Source of the DNA: B1SED10-16 sp046498365
GTDB taxonomy: Bacteria; Desulfobacterota; Desulfobacteria; Desulfobacterales; Desulfosalsimonadaceae
Reading direction: 5' to 3'
NCBI GenBank assembly: GCA_046498365.1
Contig: JAWOAV010000138.1
Location: forward strand, 1-8,684
Length of the DNA stretch: 8,684 nucleotides
Part shown: positions 1 through 6,433 of the stretch, one piece after another
Layout of the letters: each line of letters opens with the position of its first letter
Position numbering within the stretch: position 1 is the stretch's first letter
Position numbers and translations under genes: made by a program
Notes under the pieces: model-generated
What the model saw: the letters and a program-made list of their open reading frames with translations, nothing else
What the model was told of the DNA's origin: nothing
The model's database searches: none

Positions 1-435
1 GCCCTGGTACAGATTTTCAGAAATTCCGCCCAAAATCCGATGGAATATGCTTCCATGCCCCTGGCCATGGCCGAGGCCGTGGCGGTGCTGGCCGGTCCGG
101 TCTGGCCGATGCTCGCGGCATTTATCGGGGCGTTGGGCTCCTTTATCACGGGCAGCAATACCGTATCAAACCTGCTCTTTGCGGAATTTCAATACGGGAT
201 CGCCGGCACCTTGTCCCTGCCGCGCCAGATCATTGTTGCCTTGCAGTCCGTGGGCGGTGCCATGGGAAACATGGTATGCATTCACAACATTATTGCCGTT
301 TCCGCAACGGTCGGACTGCTGGGCATGGAGGGCCTTATACTGCGCAGAACAGTAATCCCGCTGGTGATATATGGAACCATTGTGGGCGTCATGGGGCTGT
401 TGTTTTCCTATGTCTTGTTTCCCCATGTTTTCTGA
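1..435 (+). CDS. lctP: L-lactate permease (LctP/LldP family), C-terminal part, 5' end outside window
   Basis: The reading frame is open from base 1 to a TGA at 433-435, so 144 C-terminal residues are visible; full-length members are roughly 500-600 residues. Seen: family signatures AxIGALGxFITGSNTVSNxLF (about residues 41-61) and ALQSVGGAMGNMVCIHNI (about 82-99), then SATVGLLGMEG and a final hydrophobic helix. The stretch is mostly transmembrane helices. Known of the family: inner-membrane symporters taking up lactate, glycolate and related 2-hydroxyacids. It is the only + strand gene and converges on larA with 17 bp between the stop codons. A lactate permease beside a lactate racemase homologue and an LldR/PdhR-like regulator suggests a hydroxyacid uptake and use locus, although permease and racemase are transcribed towards each other. 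The first Met in frame (base 40) is internal, not a start. Substrate specificity cannot be told from this fragment. Confidence 0.93.
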   Translation, partial: ALVQIFRNSAQNPMEYASMPLAMAEAVAVLAGPVWPMLAAFIGALGSFITGSNTVSNLLFAEFQYGIAGTLSLPRQIIVALQSVGGAMGNMVCIHNIIAVSATVGLLGMEGLILRRTVIPLVIYGTIVGVMGLLFSYVLFPHVF

Positions 436-452
436 AAGTTTTTACCGGGGGA

Positions 453-1709
453 TCAGATTAGCATTCCGACCACGTAGGGTCCTTCCGGCGCCACCGCCAC
501 ACGTTCACAGCCTGGAAGCAGAAGGTTCACGGTTTCCTGCAGATCATGGATTTTGCGAGCGCCCATTTTTTCAATGTCCTGCGTACTGAGCCCGGATGAA
601 TATACATACACGCTGCCGGCATGATCAACGGCCTGGTAGATGTTCTGGGCGCACCATTGGTCAATGACAAAATTGGCCGGATCGCTGTAATCCCGGAAGA
701 AGCACTCGGGATTGTCCACCGACCGAATAATGGAACAGAAATCGTCGCTGCCCAAACCTTCCCGGCACTCGCAGGCCACAACAATTGTGCCGCCTTTTTT
801 CAGGATGTCCTTGGCGCAGGTCAGGCTTTTGCTGATCTGGTAAAAAGTGGCATCCAGGGGATATCCGCCCCCGGAAGTGATAACCATGTCCATGGGCCGG
901 TCTATCTCCACGACGGCATGGCGGTATACAAAGTCGCACCCGGCCATGTGGGCCTCGTTGTAATGCCCGGCAAAAATACCGCTTATTTCCCTGTCGCGGT
1001 TGATGCAGACGTTTACGATAAAATCCACGCCCGCTTTTTCGGTGATCCGAATGCCATAGTCATGAAAAATATTGCCGTCCAGAACACAGTTGGCCACTTT
1101 GGGATGGTCAATAACCTTGTAAGAATGCATGAATTTCATGGTTTCAAAACTGGAGATGCCGGGCAGAATGGACTTTCGGCCGCCGGAGAACCCTGCATAA
1201 AAATGCGGTTCGATCAGGCCGGTCAGTATTTTCAGATCCGCATCCAGGTAATGCTTGCTGATCTCGATTGGATTGCCTTCAATGTGATCAATGCAGCGGA
1301 CATCGTCTTGCTTCCGGCAGAAATGGTTAATAATGGTGTAATTTTCCATGATCGATTGACCCACCATGGATTCCAGTTCCGCCCCCTGGTTGGGCCGGTG
1401 CATACCGGTGGCGATCAGTATGGTGATGTTTTCCCGGGGGATCCCTTCTTCCTCCAGAATTTCCAGCATCGGCGGCAAAAGCAGATGATTGGGCACCGGG
1501 CGGGTGATGTCTGAAATGACAATACAAGCGGAATGCCGGCCTTTTGCCAGCTCCCTGAGCGGTTTTGACCGGATGGGGCTTTCCATGGCCTGCCGAAGGG
1601 CCGCTTCCGGTTCCGCAACAGGCGGTGTTTCCTTCATGCGCAAAAGAGCGACATGGTCCGGCACCACCAGTTCCAATTTTTTTTGACCATATGCCAGGTT
1701 GGTTTGCAT
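453..1709 (-). CDS. larA: Nickel-pincer lactate racemase family protein (LarA; DUF2088)
   Basis: 418 residues, close to the 424 of Lactiplantibacillus LarA. Seen: SDITRPVP with D67/R70, GMHR with H104, EPHFYAGFSGGRKSILPG with H169 and K179, FMHS with H195, and YQxxK with Y290/Q291/K294. These match in order and spacing the known LarA substrate-binding Asp/Arg, catalytic His pair, the Lys that carries the nickel-pincer nucleotide, the Ni-ligand His and the Tyr/Gln/Lys set. The protein should therefore be a holo-type nickel enzyme racemising a 2-hydroxyacid. The LarA superfamily also contains malate and aryl-lactate racemases and epimerases, so lactate is inferred from the adjacent permease. 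The start ATG has GGAG 7 nt upstream. It lies 55 bp downstream of the GntR-family regulator and is probably in its operon. The cofactor genes larB, larC and larE are not in the window. Confidence 0.9.
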   Translation of the reverse strand: MQTNLAYGQKKLELVVPDHVALLRMKETPPVAEPEAALRQAMESPIRSKPLRELAKGRHSACIVISDITRPVPNHLLLPPMLEILEEEGIPRENITILIATGMHRPNQGAELESMVGQSIMENYTIINHFCRKQDDVRCIDHIEGNPIEISKHYLDADLKILTGLIEPHFYAGFSGGRKSILPGISSFETMKFMHSYKVIDHPKVANCVLDGNIFHDYGIRITEKAGVDFIVNVCINRDREISGIFAGHYNEAHMAGCDFVYRHAVVEIDRPMDMVITSGGGYPLDATFYQISKSLTCAKDILKKGGTIVVACECREGLGSDDFCSIIRSVDNPECFFRDYSDPANFVIDQWCAQNIYQAVDHAGSVYVYSSGLSTQDIEKMGARKIHDLQETVNLLLPGCERVAVAPEGPYVVGMLI

Positions 1710-1764
1710 AGCGGCACTCCGTTTTTATGGTTTTTCAGACAAATCCCGCGCCCAATGGCATGAA

Positions 1765-2547
1765 TTAAACACTTTCCAGGGCTGTTTTTTCGTTGCTGCC
1801 ATTTTGTTGATGCGCATGAATGGAATTCTGGCATGCTCTCATCACGAATCGGATATGATTTTCCATGCATTCCTGCGCTTCGCCGGGATTCCGGTTGCGG
1901 ATTGCCTGCAGGATCTCTGTATGCTGCTGGTTCATGGTGCCAAGGTTACCGGCTTCATAGAGATAAATCCGGCTCTCGCGAATCCCGTGAAAAAGAAGGT
2001 CGTAAAAATTTTTCATCAGGTATATCTGGGCGGAATTTTTGGTGGCAAACGCAATACACATATGGAAGGCCACATCCTCCTCGGAGCCCATCTGCCCTTT
2101 TTCGACCTTGGCGAGCATATCCTGAAGGCACGTTTCCAGGGCTTGAACGTCTTCATTTGTGGCTCGTTCGGCAGCCAGGCCGACAGCGTTGACTTCCAGC
2201 CCGGACCTTACTTCAAGGAGGTCAAAGATGCTGACCGATTCCCCCTCCAGAACTTCCCGCAAAGGATTTTCCAGGTATCTGGATTCCGTCGAGCGCACGG
2301 TTGTCCCCTGGCCCTGTCGTTGAACGACAATTCCCATATTGACCAGCTTGCTGATGGCCGCCTTCACCGACGGACGGCTTACCCCAAAAGCGGCTGCCAG
2401 TTCTCTTTCAGGAGGGATTTTTTCTCCGGGCTTCAGCTTGCCGCGAAAAATCAGATCTCTCAGCTGTTCAAATACCTGCTCTGACACACTTCTGGGTTTG
2501 ATGGGCGTAAGGTGTAATGTGTCCATGGGTTCCATATTTTTTGTCAA
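1765..2547 (-). CDS. GntR-family (FadR/FCD subfamily) transcriptional regulator, LldR/PdhR-like
   Basis: 260 residues from a TTG start. Seen: N-terminal winged helix (about 18-85) with the motifs LKPGEKIPPERELAAAFGVSRPS and RQGQGT typical of FadR, PdhR and LldR, then an all-helical FCD ligand domain (about 105-240). The FCD metal-site pattern is intact: D158, H162, H209 and H231. Known of the family: dimeric regulators sensing small carboxylates such as lactate, pyruvate or glycolate, usually repressing until ligand binds. It heads the gntR-larA pair and lies near the lactate permease, so a role as lactate/hydroxyacid sensor is inferred. TTG is preferred over ATGs at 2535 and 2526 because TGGAGGA sits 6 nt before it. 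A candidate inverted-repeat operator lies over its predicted -10 box, suggesting autoregulation. The exact ligand is not determinable, so no symbol is given. Confidence 0.88.
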   Translation of the reverse strand: MTKNMEPMDTLHLTPIKPRSVSEQVFEQLRDLIFRGKLKPGEKIPPERELAAAFGVSRPSVKAAISKLVNMGIVVQRQGQGTTVRSTESRYLENPLREVLEGESVSIFDLLEVRSGLEVNAVGLAAERATNEDVQALETCLQDMLAKVEKGQMGSEEDVAFHMCIAFATKNSAQIYLMKNFYDLLFHGIRESRIYLYEAGNLGTMNQQHTEILQAIRNRNPGEAQECMENHIRFVMRACQNSIHAHQQNGSNEKTALESV

Positions 2548-2553
2548 AAAAAA

Positions 2554-2560
2554 TCCTCCA
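2554..2560 (-). promoter_or_regulatory. Shine-Dalgarno site that decides the TTG start of the GntR-family gene
   Basis: On the - strand TGGAGGA is followed by six T and then TTG (2547-2545). The spacing is right for TTG, whereas the next in-frame ATG at 2535 would be 18 nt from the site. The codon use and HTH alignment do not conflict with the longer N-terminus. Confidence 0.7.
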
Positions 2561-2696
2561 TCCGAAATGAGTGAACAGAGATGTCAGATCCTCTCCCAAA
2601 AGGGGTTTTCAGAAATTGTTGGGGGTGAAGTTCCTGCACTCTGGCACGCTCGCAAGGCAAGCCAACGATTTCGGTGCTTTTGCCGTACTATTTGTT

Positions 2697-2713
2697 AAAA
2701 GGTAAGTCCAATA
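2697..2713. promoter_or_regulatory. Candidate PdhR/LldR-type operator for the GntR-family regulator
   Basis: The + strand reads AAAAGGTAAGTCCAATA. It agrees at 13 of 17 positions with the E. coli PdhR consensus AATTGGTAAGACCAATT as I remember it, including the central GGTAAG and CCAAT. It overlaps the predicted -10 box of the same gene, a natural place for repression. The right half is good and the left outer half is poor, so this is a candidate only. Confidence 0.4.
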
Positions 2714-2738
2714 TATTACAAAGATCGTCTCCTCGCAA
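2710..2738 (-). promoter_or_regulatory. Predicted sigma70-type promoter for gntR-larA
   Basis: On the - strand TTGCGA (2738-2733), a 17-bp spacer and TATATT (2715-2710) match the consensus at 4/6 and 5/6 positions. The transcript would have a leader of about 155 nt before the TTG start. The rest of the 268-bp gap (2548-2815) holds no convincing gene, no riboswitch I recognise, and no strong terminator after the upstream regulator gene. A CCC-AAAA-GGG stem at about 2595-2604 is too short to count. Confidence 0.45.
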
Positions 2739-2815
2739 GGATTTTTCTGGAACGCAACCGTATGGGCGGATGAAATTTGAAAAGCTATCGCAGGGGAGAG
2801 CCGACCGGCCACGGT

Positions 2816-3727
2816 TTATTTGGCGGAAAGAAAAAGGTTGACGTTCAGGCCGTGGCGCACCTCGAAGCGGTCGGTCCCAAAGAGGGTAAAACCGGCGTCG
2901 GACAGCCATTTTTCAATTTCCCCCTGCGCGAAACCCAGCCAGGGATCGCCGCATTTTTCCCGGACCATCTCAAGGTCGTGTTTTTCAAAATCGGCGATCA
3001 ACAGCTTGCCGCCGGGTTTCAGTATTCTGTAGATTTCCCGGATCCCGGCAGCCGGGGCAACGAGGTGATGCAGTACCATACTGGCAACGGCCAGGTCCGC
3101 TTCGCCGTCCCTGATGGGGAGATGTTCCATTTCACCTAAGCGAAGATCGACCCGGTCATCGATGGAGGCGGTTTTCATGCGCGCCTGTTTGAGCATGTTC
3201 GGGGAACTGTCCACGCCGATGATTCGCCTGGATTTTGCTGCAAGGGCGATAATCAGCTCCCCGGTGCCGCAGCCGAGGTCGACGGTGACATCGCAGTTTT
3301 CGAGCTTTTCGAGGATTTTTTCGTTCAAATCGAACCCGCCGAACACATCCTGCTTGAGGCTGTCCCATTGTTCCGCGATATCATTGAAGAATCGCTGCAT
3401 GCGGGTTTTTCGCTCGGTAATCAGCCGCTGGGAGCGAAGCCGGTCGTCGGGGTATTCATTGTGTCGTGAAAAAGACTTGTCCACAAACCGGATCAGATCT
3501 GCAAGCTCATTTGAATCGACGCTGTTATAGTAGACATAACTGCCGTCGCGCCGGCTGTTCAAAAGGCCGGTGTCCGTGAGGATTTTCAGGTGGCGGGATA
3601 TCCGCGACTGCCCCATTCCCATGATCGAAACGATTTCATTGACATTGAATTCGTAGTTCATTAGAAGGCGAAACAGGCGCAGGCGGGTTTCATCGGCCAG
3701 GGCTTTGAAATATTTTACGGTTACCAT
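2816..3727 (-). CDS. ArsR-family HTH fused to SAM-binding methyltransferase domain (SahR-like regulator)
   Basis: 303 residues from the chosen start. Seen: ArsR winged helix at about 5-64 (YFKALADETRLRLFRLL, recognition helix QSRISRHLKIL at about 40-50, then a DGSYVYY wing). It lacks the CxC metal motif of arsenic/zinc sensors. A linker with the FNDIAEQWD signature leads to a class I methyltransferase fold: VDLGCGTG at 149-156, acidic D173 in GVDSS, MVLHHL at about 217-222 and LKPGGKLLIADF at about 236-247. Known: SahR of Desulfovibrio has this architecture, uses the methylase-like domain to bind S-adenosylhomocysteine and derepresses SAM-cycle genes. Whether this is SahR itself or a paralogue with real methylase activity cannot be told. 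The start at 3727 is chosen over the ATG at 3775 because TGGAG lies 5 nt upstream, the HTH begins there, and the upstream ATG falls before the predicted transcription start. It probably has its own promoter, separate from cobT. Confidence 0.85.
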   Translation of the reverse strand: MVTVKYFKALADETRLRLFRLLMNYEFNVNEIVSIMGMGQSRISRHLKILTDTGLLNSRRDGSYVYYNSVDSNELADLIRFVDKSFSRHNEYPDDRLRSQRLITERKTRMQRFFNDIAEQWDSLKQDVFGGFDLNEKILEKLENCDVTVDLGCGTGELIIALAAKSRRIIGVDSSPNMLKQARMKTASIDDRVDLRLGEMEHLPIRDGEADLAVASMVLHHLVAPAAGIREIYRILKPGGKLLIADFEKHDLEMVREKCGDPWLGFAQGEIEKWLSDAGFTLFGTDRFEVRHGLNVNLFLSAK

Positions 3728-3732
3728 TTTAT

Positions 3733-3737
3733 CTCCA
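3733..3737 (-). promoter_or_regulatory. Shine-Dalgarno site fixing the start of the ArsR-methyltransferase gene at 3727
   Basis: On the - strand TGGAG is followed by ATAAA and then ATG. The alternative ATG at 3775 has only a G-run at 3 nt spacing and lies upstream of the predicted transcription start, so the shorter protein is preferred. Confidence 0.65.
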
Positions 3738-3740
3738 TAT

Positions 3741-3758
3741 AAACATATCTTGATGTTT
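3741..3758. promoter_or_regulatory. Perfect 6-6-6 inverted repeat, candidate ArsR-type operator
   Basis: AAACAT, six bases (ATCTTG on the + strand), ATGTTT: both arms are exact reverse complements. It lies between the predicted -10 region and the Shine-Dalgarno site of the ArsR-methyltransferase gene, spanning the expected transcription start. ArsR-family dimers bind AT-rich palindromes of this size, so autorepression is inferred. I cannot compare it with the published SahR motif here. Confidence 0.5.
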
Positions 3759-3762
3759 TTAG

Positions 3763-3794
3763 AGTACAATGGCATACGCCCCTGTTTTTGTCAA
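3763..3794 (-). promoter_or_regulatory. Predicted promoter of the ArsR-methyltransferase gene
   Basis: A perfect -35 box TTGACA lies at 3794-3789 on the - strand. The -10 box is less certain: CATTGT (3771-3766, 17-bp spacer, 3/6) or TGTACT (3768-3763, 20-bp spacer, 4/6). A weak -10 beside a perfect -35 would suit a regulated promoter. Transcription would begin near 3756-3760, inside the adjoining palindrome. Confidence 0.4.
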
Positions 3795-3900
3795 GTCCTG
3801 TATCCCGATCCTTTCCCATGGCGCAGACCCCAGGGGAAGCGGCATCAGATGCGATCACCTCCGAAGATGTCATGAAAAGAGCATCCGTGGGCGATGAGAT

Positions 3901-4974
3901 TCACTGATCCTCCTTCCGACTGGCATCAATGATGCCGACTTCTTCAAACGTTTTGATATCGGCAAGCACCCGTGTTGCAGCATCCATGACTTCCATGGCC
4001 ATTGCGGCGCCGGTTCCCTCCCCCAGCCGGAAGCCAAGGTCAAGGATCGGTTTGAGACCGAGCCGCTCGTGCATGAAGCTGTGGCCGATTTCCTGGGAGC
4101 GATGCCCGGCGAACAGGTACGCCCTTGCTGCGGGGGCAAGCTCGCAGGCGATCAGCGCGCCCGCTGTTGAAATAAGCCCGTCGCACACGATGGGAATGCC
4201 GCGTGCCGCAGCCCCGATGACCAGGCCGCCAAGGGCGCCGATCTCGAAGCCGCCGACCTTTGCCAGGACGTCTATAGGATCGCTCGGGTCCGGCTTGTTG
4301 ACGACCAGACCGTTTTCAATGGCTTTTATTTTGCGGTGAAGGCCTTCATCATCCACCCCGGTGCCCCGCCCCGTGAGATCGGCGACTGGCAGGCCTGAAA
4401 ATGCCGCGATTATGGCGCTTGACGGCGTGGTGTTACCGATGCCCATGTCGCCGGTGCCGATAAGGTCCACCGGGGCTTCGGCAACCAGTTCATCGACAAT
4501 TGCAATACCAGCTTTAATGCTTGCTACTGCTTCATCACGGCGCATTGCCGGCCCCCGGGCCAGATTGGCGGTTCCTTTTGCGATTTTTTTGTGAAATATG
4601 GGCAGATCCGGTTCGAAATCCCATTTGACGCCCACGTCGGCAACGCGGACCTCGGCGCCGGCATGGCGGGCCAGCACGCTGATGGCGGCACCCCCGGTAA
4701 CGAAATTGTAGACCATTTGCGGTGTGACGTCCTGGGGGAATCGACTGACGCCCTCTGCCACAACGCCGTGGTCCCCGGCGCAGGTGATGATGACCTTTCG
4801 CGCAAGGTGAACGTCCAGCTTTCCGGCAATCGCAGCAAGACGTGCGGAAAGAAGTTCCATCCTTCCAAGACTCCCCGCCGGACGCGCCTGGTTTCGGAGG
4901 CGCTCGTTTGCAGCGGCTTCCACGCTCTGGTCCGGGACAGCGATCATTTCGATTCGTTGGTTGAGCAGTTCCAT
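3901..4974 (-). CDS. cobT: Nicotinate-nucleotide--dimethylbenzimidazole phosphoribosyltransferase (CobT)
   Basis: 357 residues, the normal family length. It transfers the phosphoribosyl group of nicotinate mononucleotide to a lower-ligand base, making the alpha-ribotide that CobS attaches to the corrin. Seen: RPAGSLGRME (31-40), GDHGVVAEGVS (67-77), QMVYNFVTGGAAIS (86-99), GTGDMGIGNTTPSSA (173-187), TGRGTGVDDEG (201-211) and LDLGFRLGEGTGAAMAM (311-327). E319 in this last motif corresponds to the catalytic base Glu317 of Salmonella CobT. The ATG has AGGA 8 nt upstream, and this site falls in the 11-bp gap after cobU and its stop codon, so the two are co-transcribed and probably translationally coupled. 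It is the last gene of the cob cluster. CobT enzymes accept several benzimidazoles and sometimes other bases; which one is used here is not readable from the sequence. Confidence 0.97.
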   Translation of the reverse strand: MELLNQRIEMIAVPDQSVEAAANERLRNQARPAGSLGRMELLSARLAAIAGKLDVHLARKVIITCAGDHGVVAEGVSRFPQDVTPQMVYNFVTGGAAISVLARHAGAEVRVADVGVKWDFEPDLPIFHKKIAKGTANLARGPAMRRDEAVASIKAGIAIVDELVAEAPVDLIGTGDMGIGNTTPSSAIIAAFSGLPVADLTGRGTGVDDEGLHRKIKAIENGLVVNKPDPSDPIDVLAKVGGFEIGALGGLVIGAAARGIPIVCDGLISTAGALIACELAPAARAYLFAGHRSQEIGHSFMHERLGLKPILDLGFRLGEGTGAAMAMEVMDAATRVLADIKTFEEVGIIDASRKEDQ

Positions 4975-4985
4975 GGATTGTCCTT

Positions 4986-5507
4986 TTATTTCAGTTTCAG
5001 CGGCAGTCCGCAGGCGATGAGGTAAACCTCATCGGCAGCGTGGGCGATTTTCCGGTTGAGATAACCGGCGATATCCCTGAAACGCCGGGACATCGCATCC
5101 GGCGGGACAAGACCCGATCCAACCTCGTTGGTCACGATCACCACATCGCAGAGCGGCCTGGATATGGCATCCAAAAAGGCGGCAATTGAAGGCGCATCTT
5201 CGCTTTCAATGCGTTGGTGGTGCATCAGGTTTCCCAGCCAGACGGTCATGCAGTCGATCACGGCAACGCCCGTTTTCTCCGGTATCCGGCGGACTGCACC
5301 GGCCAGATCAAGCGGTTCTTCCATGGTGGTGAATCGGTCTTTTCTTTCCTCCTGGTGGCGGCGGATCCGGTCCGCCATTTCCGCATCCAGTACCTGGGCC
5401 GTTGCGATAAACACGCGCCGGTCATAAGGGGCGGCAAGGGTTAAAGCAAATCGGCTCTTGCCGCTTCTGGCCCCCCCGGTAATGAGCGTGAGCCTGTTTT
5501 TTATCAT
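4986..5507 (-). CDS. cobU: Bifunctional adenosylcobinamide kinase / adenosylcobinamide-phosphate guanylyltransferase (CobU/CobP)
   Basis: 173 residues, usual for the family. A cytosolic enzyme that phosphorylates adenosylcobinamide and converts the phosphate to adenosylcobinamide-GDP. Seen: P-loop GGARSGKS (11-18), DAEMADRIRRHQEER (41-55) in which H51 matches the histidine that is guanylylated in Salmonella CobU (His46), VIDCMTVWLGN (83-93) and VTNEVGSGLVP (125-135). The ATG has AAGGA 6 nt upstream. It follows cbiR by 18 bp and precedes cobT by 11 bp. In this context the guanylyltransferase half matters most, because the CbiR product, cobinamide phosphate, already carries the phosphate; the kinase half would serve imported cobinamide. 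Confidence 0.97.
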   Translation of the reverse strand: MIKNRLTLITGGARSGKSRFALTLAAPYDRRVFIATAQVLDAEMADRIRRHQEERKDRFTTMEEPLDLAGAVRRIPEKTGVAVIDCMTVWLGNLMHHQRIESEDAPSIAAFLDAISRPLCDVVIVTNEVGSGLVPPDAMSRRFRDIAGYLNRKIAHAADEVYLIACGLPLKLK

Positions 5508-5525
5508 GTGGTTTCCTTTTCAACG

Positions 5526-6422
5526 TTACTTTGGCATCCTGAAGTTCCCTTGTTGCGAGACAGTCTCCGTCACAATGGACAAGGAGTGTTCAAGATCCTC
5601 CATGGAAAAAATTTCAAGGGTCAAAACCCTGCTTTTGTGATTGCAGCGCTTCAGCGTGTTGACGATACTGTTCAGCAGCCGGGTGTCAAAATGGCGTAAA
5701 TCCACGTGGTCCCGGCCATCGCTCTGCACGCCGTGCAGGTGTATGATCCGGGTTTGGTCAAGCCATGCATCCATGCAGGCGGGAATATCCCGACCGGTCA
5801 TTACCAGGTGGCCGATATCCATACAGACGGCGCAGTCTTTTTCAACCACAAGCGGAAATACGCGGCCAAAGTCATACGAAAGGGTTTCAATGCACAGGGT
5901 TTCCGGCTTCGTCCGGGAGATCAGTTCATCGAGAGTTTTCCCGCATTGGTGCAGCCAGTTGTCCCATGGTGGATTTTTGCTGGCCAAATTTCCGGGTGCC
6001 CCCCCTGCTTCTCCGGGAAAGGCTGTCGATCCAAATTCATACGGCACCTGGCCGGGCGGGTCATTGAGGTGGACGACCCATCCGAACGGTTTGAGCACCT
6101 CCATGAGGTCCATCACGCGGTGCCATTTGTCTGCGGATTGTTTTCTCACGTTTTCATTTTCAGCGCCCGGATAGGCGTCCAGGGGCAGGTGAACGGTGAA
6201 GGTAAGGCCGGCCCCGTCGGCGATTCGCCCCATTTCGCGCACGTCGGCCTTTGTCGGGAGATTGGAAAACTCGTCTGATTCAAACAGCACCAGCTCGACG
6301 TCCTCCACGATTTCCTTTAAAAAATTCAGGTTGGGCAGGATGTCCGCTGGGATGATATAGGATGTGGTGCCGATGCGGCAGTTCATGCCCGCGTTTTGCC
6401 AGATGGATTTACAATTTTTCAT
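5526..6422 (-). CDS. cbiR: Cobamide-remodeling hydrolase CbiR (AP-endonuclease-2 / xylose-isomerase-like TIM barrel)
   Basis: 298 residues. Seen: a barrel-type protein beginning RIGTTSYIIPAD (16-27), with a metal-ligand-like set spread along the strands: H78 (VHLP), H118 (VHLND), E179 (CIETLSYD), D202 and H205 (MDIGHL), H228/H230 (IHLHG), D238/H239 and E270 (LTLEIFS). This is the pattern of the AP endonuclease 2 superfamily. Known: Akkermansia CbiR belongs to this superfamily and hydrolyses the phosphoribosyl bond of the cobamide nucleotide loop, giving cobinamide phosphate and starting lower-ligand replacement. The assignment rests on recognised N-terminal and barrel motifs plus placement between cobS and cobU; no alignment was run. 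The ATG at 6422 is chosen for its strong GGAG. A second Met at residue 13 would give a shorter N-terminus but has no Shine-Dalgarno site. The frame stays open a further 128 codons into cobS, which is not coding. Confidence 0.85.
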   Translation of the reverse strand: MKNCKSIWQNAGMNCRIGTTSYIIPADILPNLNFLKEIVEDVELVLFESDEFSNLPTKADVREMGRIADGAGLTFTVHLPLDAYPGAENENVRKQSADKWHRVMDLMEVLKPFGWVVHLNDPPGQVPYEFGSTAFPGEAGGAPGNLASKNPPWDNWLHQCGKTLDELISRTKPETLCIETLSYDFGRVFPLVVEKDCAVCMDIGHLVMTGRDIPACMDAWLDQTRIIHLHGVQSDGRDHVDLRHFDTRLLNSIVNTLKRCNHKSRVLTLEIFSMEDLEHSLSIVTETVSQQGNFRMPK

Positions 6423-6426
6423 GCTT

Positions 6427-6433
6427 CTCCTTA
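6427..6433 (-). promoter_or_regulatory. cbiR Shine-Dalgarno site overlapping the cobS stop codon
   Basis: TAAGGAG on the - strand: TAA is the cobS stop and AAGGAG is the cbiR ribosome binding site, 4 nt before the cbiR ATG. This decides the cbiR start and implies translational coupling of cobS and cbiR. Confidence 0.75.

Noticed and set aside
621..1514. A 297-codon open frame on the + strand opposite larA
   Set aside because: It lies wholly antisense to larA, whose active-site motifs are all in place, and its translation shows no recognisable family. Such long antisense frames are common in GC-rich genes.
1699..2484. A 261-codon open frame on the + strand opposite the GntR-family gene
   Set aside because: Antisense shadow of a clear winged-helix/FCD protein; the translation matches nothing I recognise.
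2595..2608. CCC-AAAA-GGGG followed by TTTT on the + strand, considered as terminator
   Set aside because: The stem is only three to four pairs and no + strand gene ends here.
2642..2659. TGGCACG on the + strand, resembling the -24 half of a sigma54 promoter
   Set aside because: The GC of the -12 element is two bases out of register, the TTGC is absent, and no + strand gene follows.
2609..2812. A 67-codon minus-strand ORF in the gap before the GntR-family gene
   Set aside because: No recognisable motif, and it covers the predicted promoter and operator.
3759..3845. A 28-codon minus-strand ORF with GGAGGT 11 nt upstream, between cobT and the ArsR-methyltransferase gene
   Set aside because: The spacing is too long, it runs across the predicted promoter, and its sequence gives no sign of a conserved peptide.
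3842..3852. GCATC-A-GATGC palindrome after cobT, considered as terminator
   Set aside because: The single-base loop cannot form a normal hairpin and no T-run follows on either strand.
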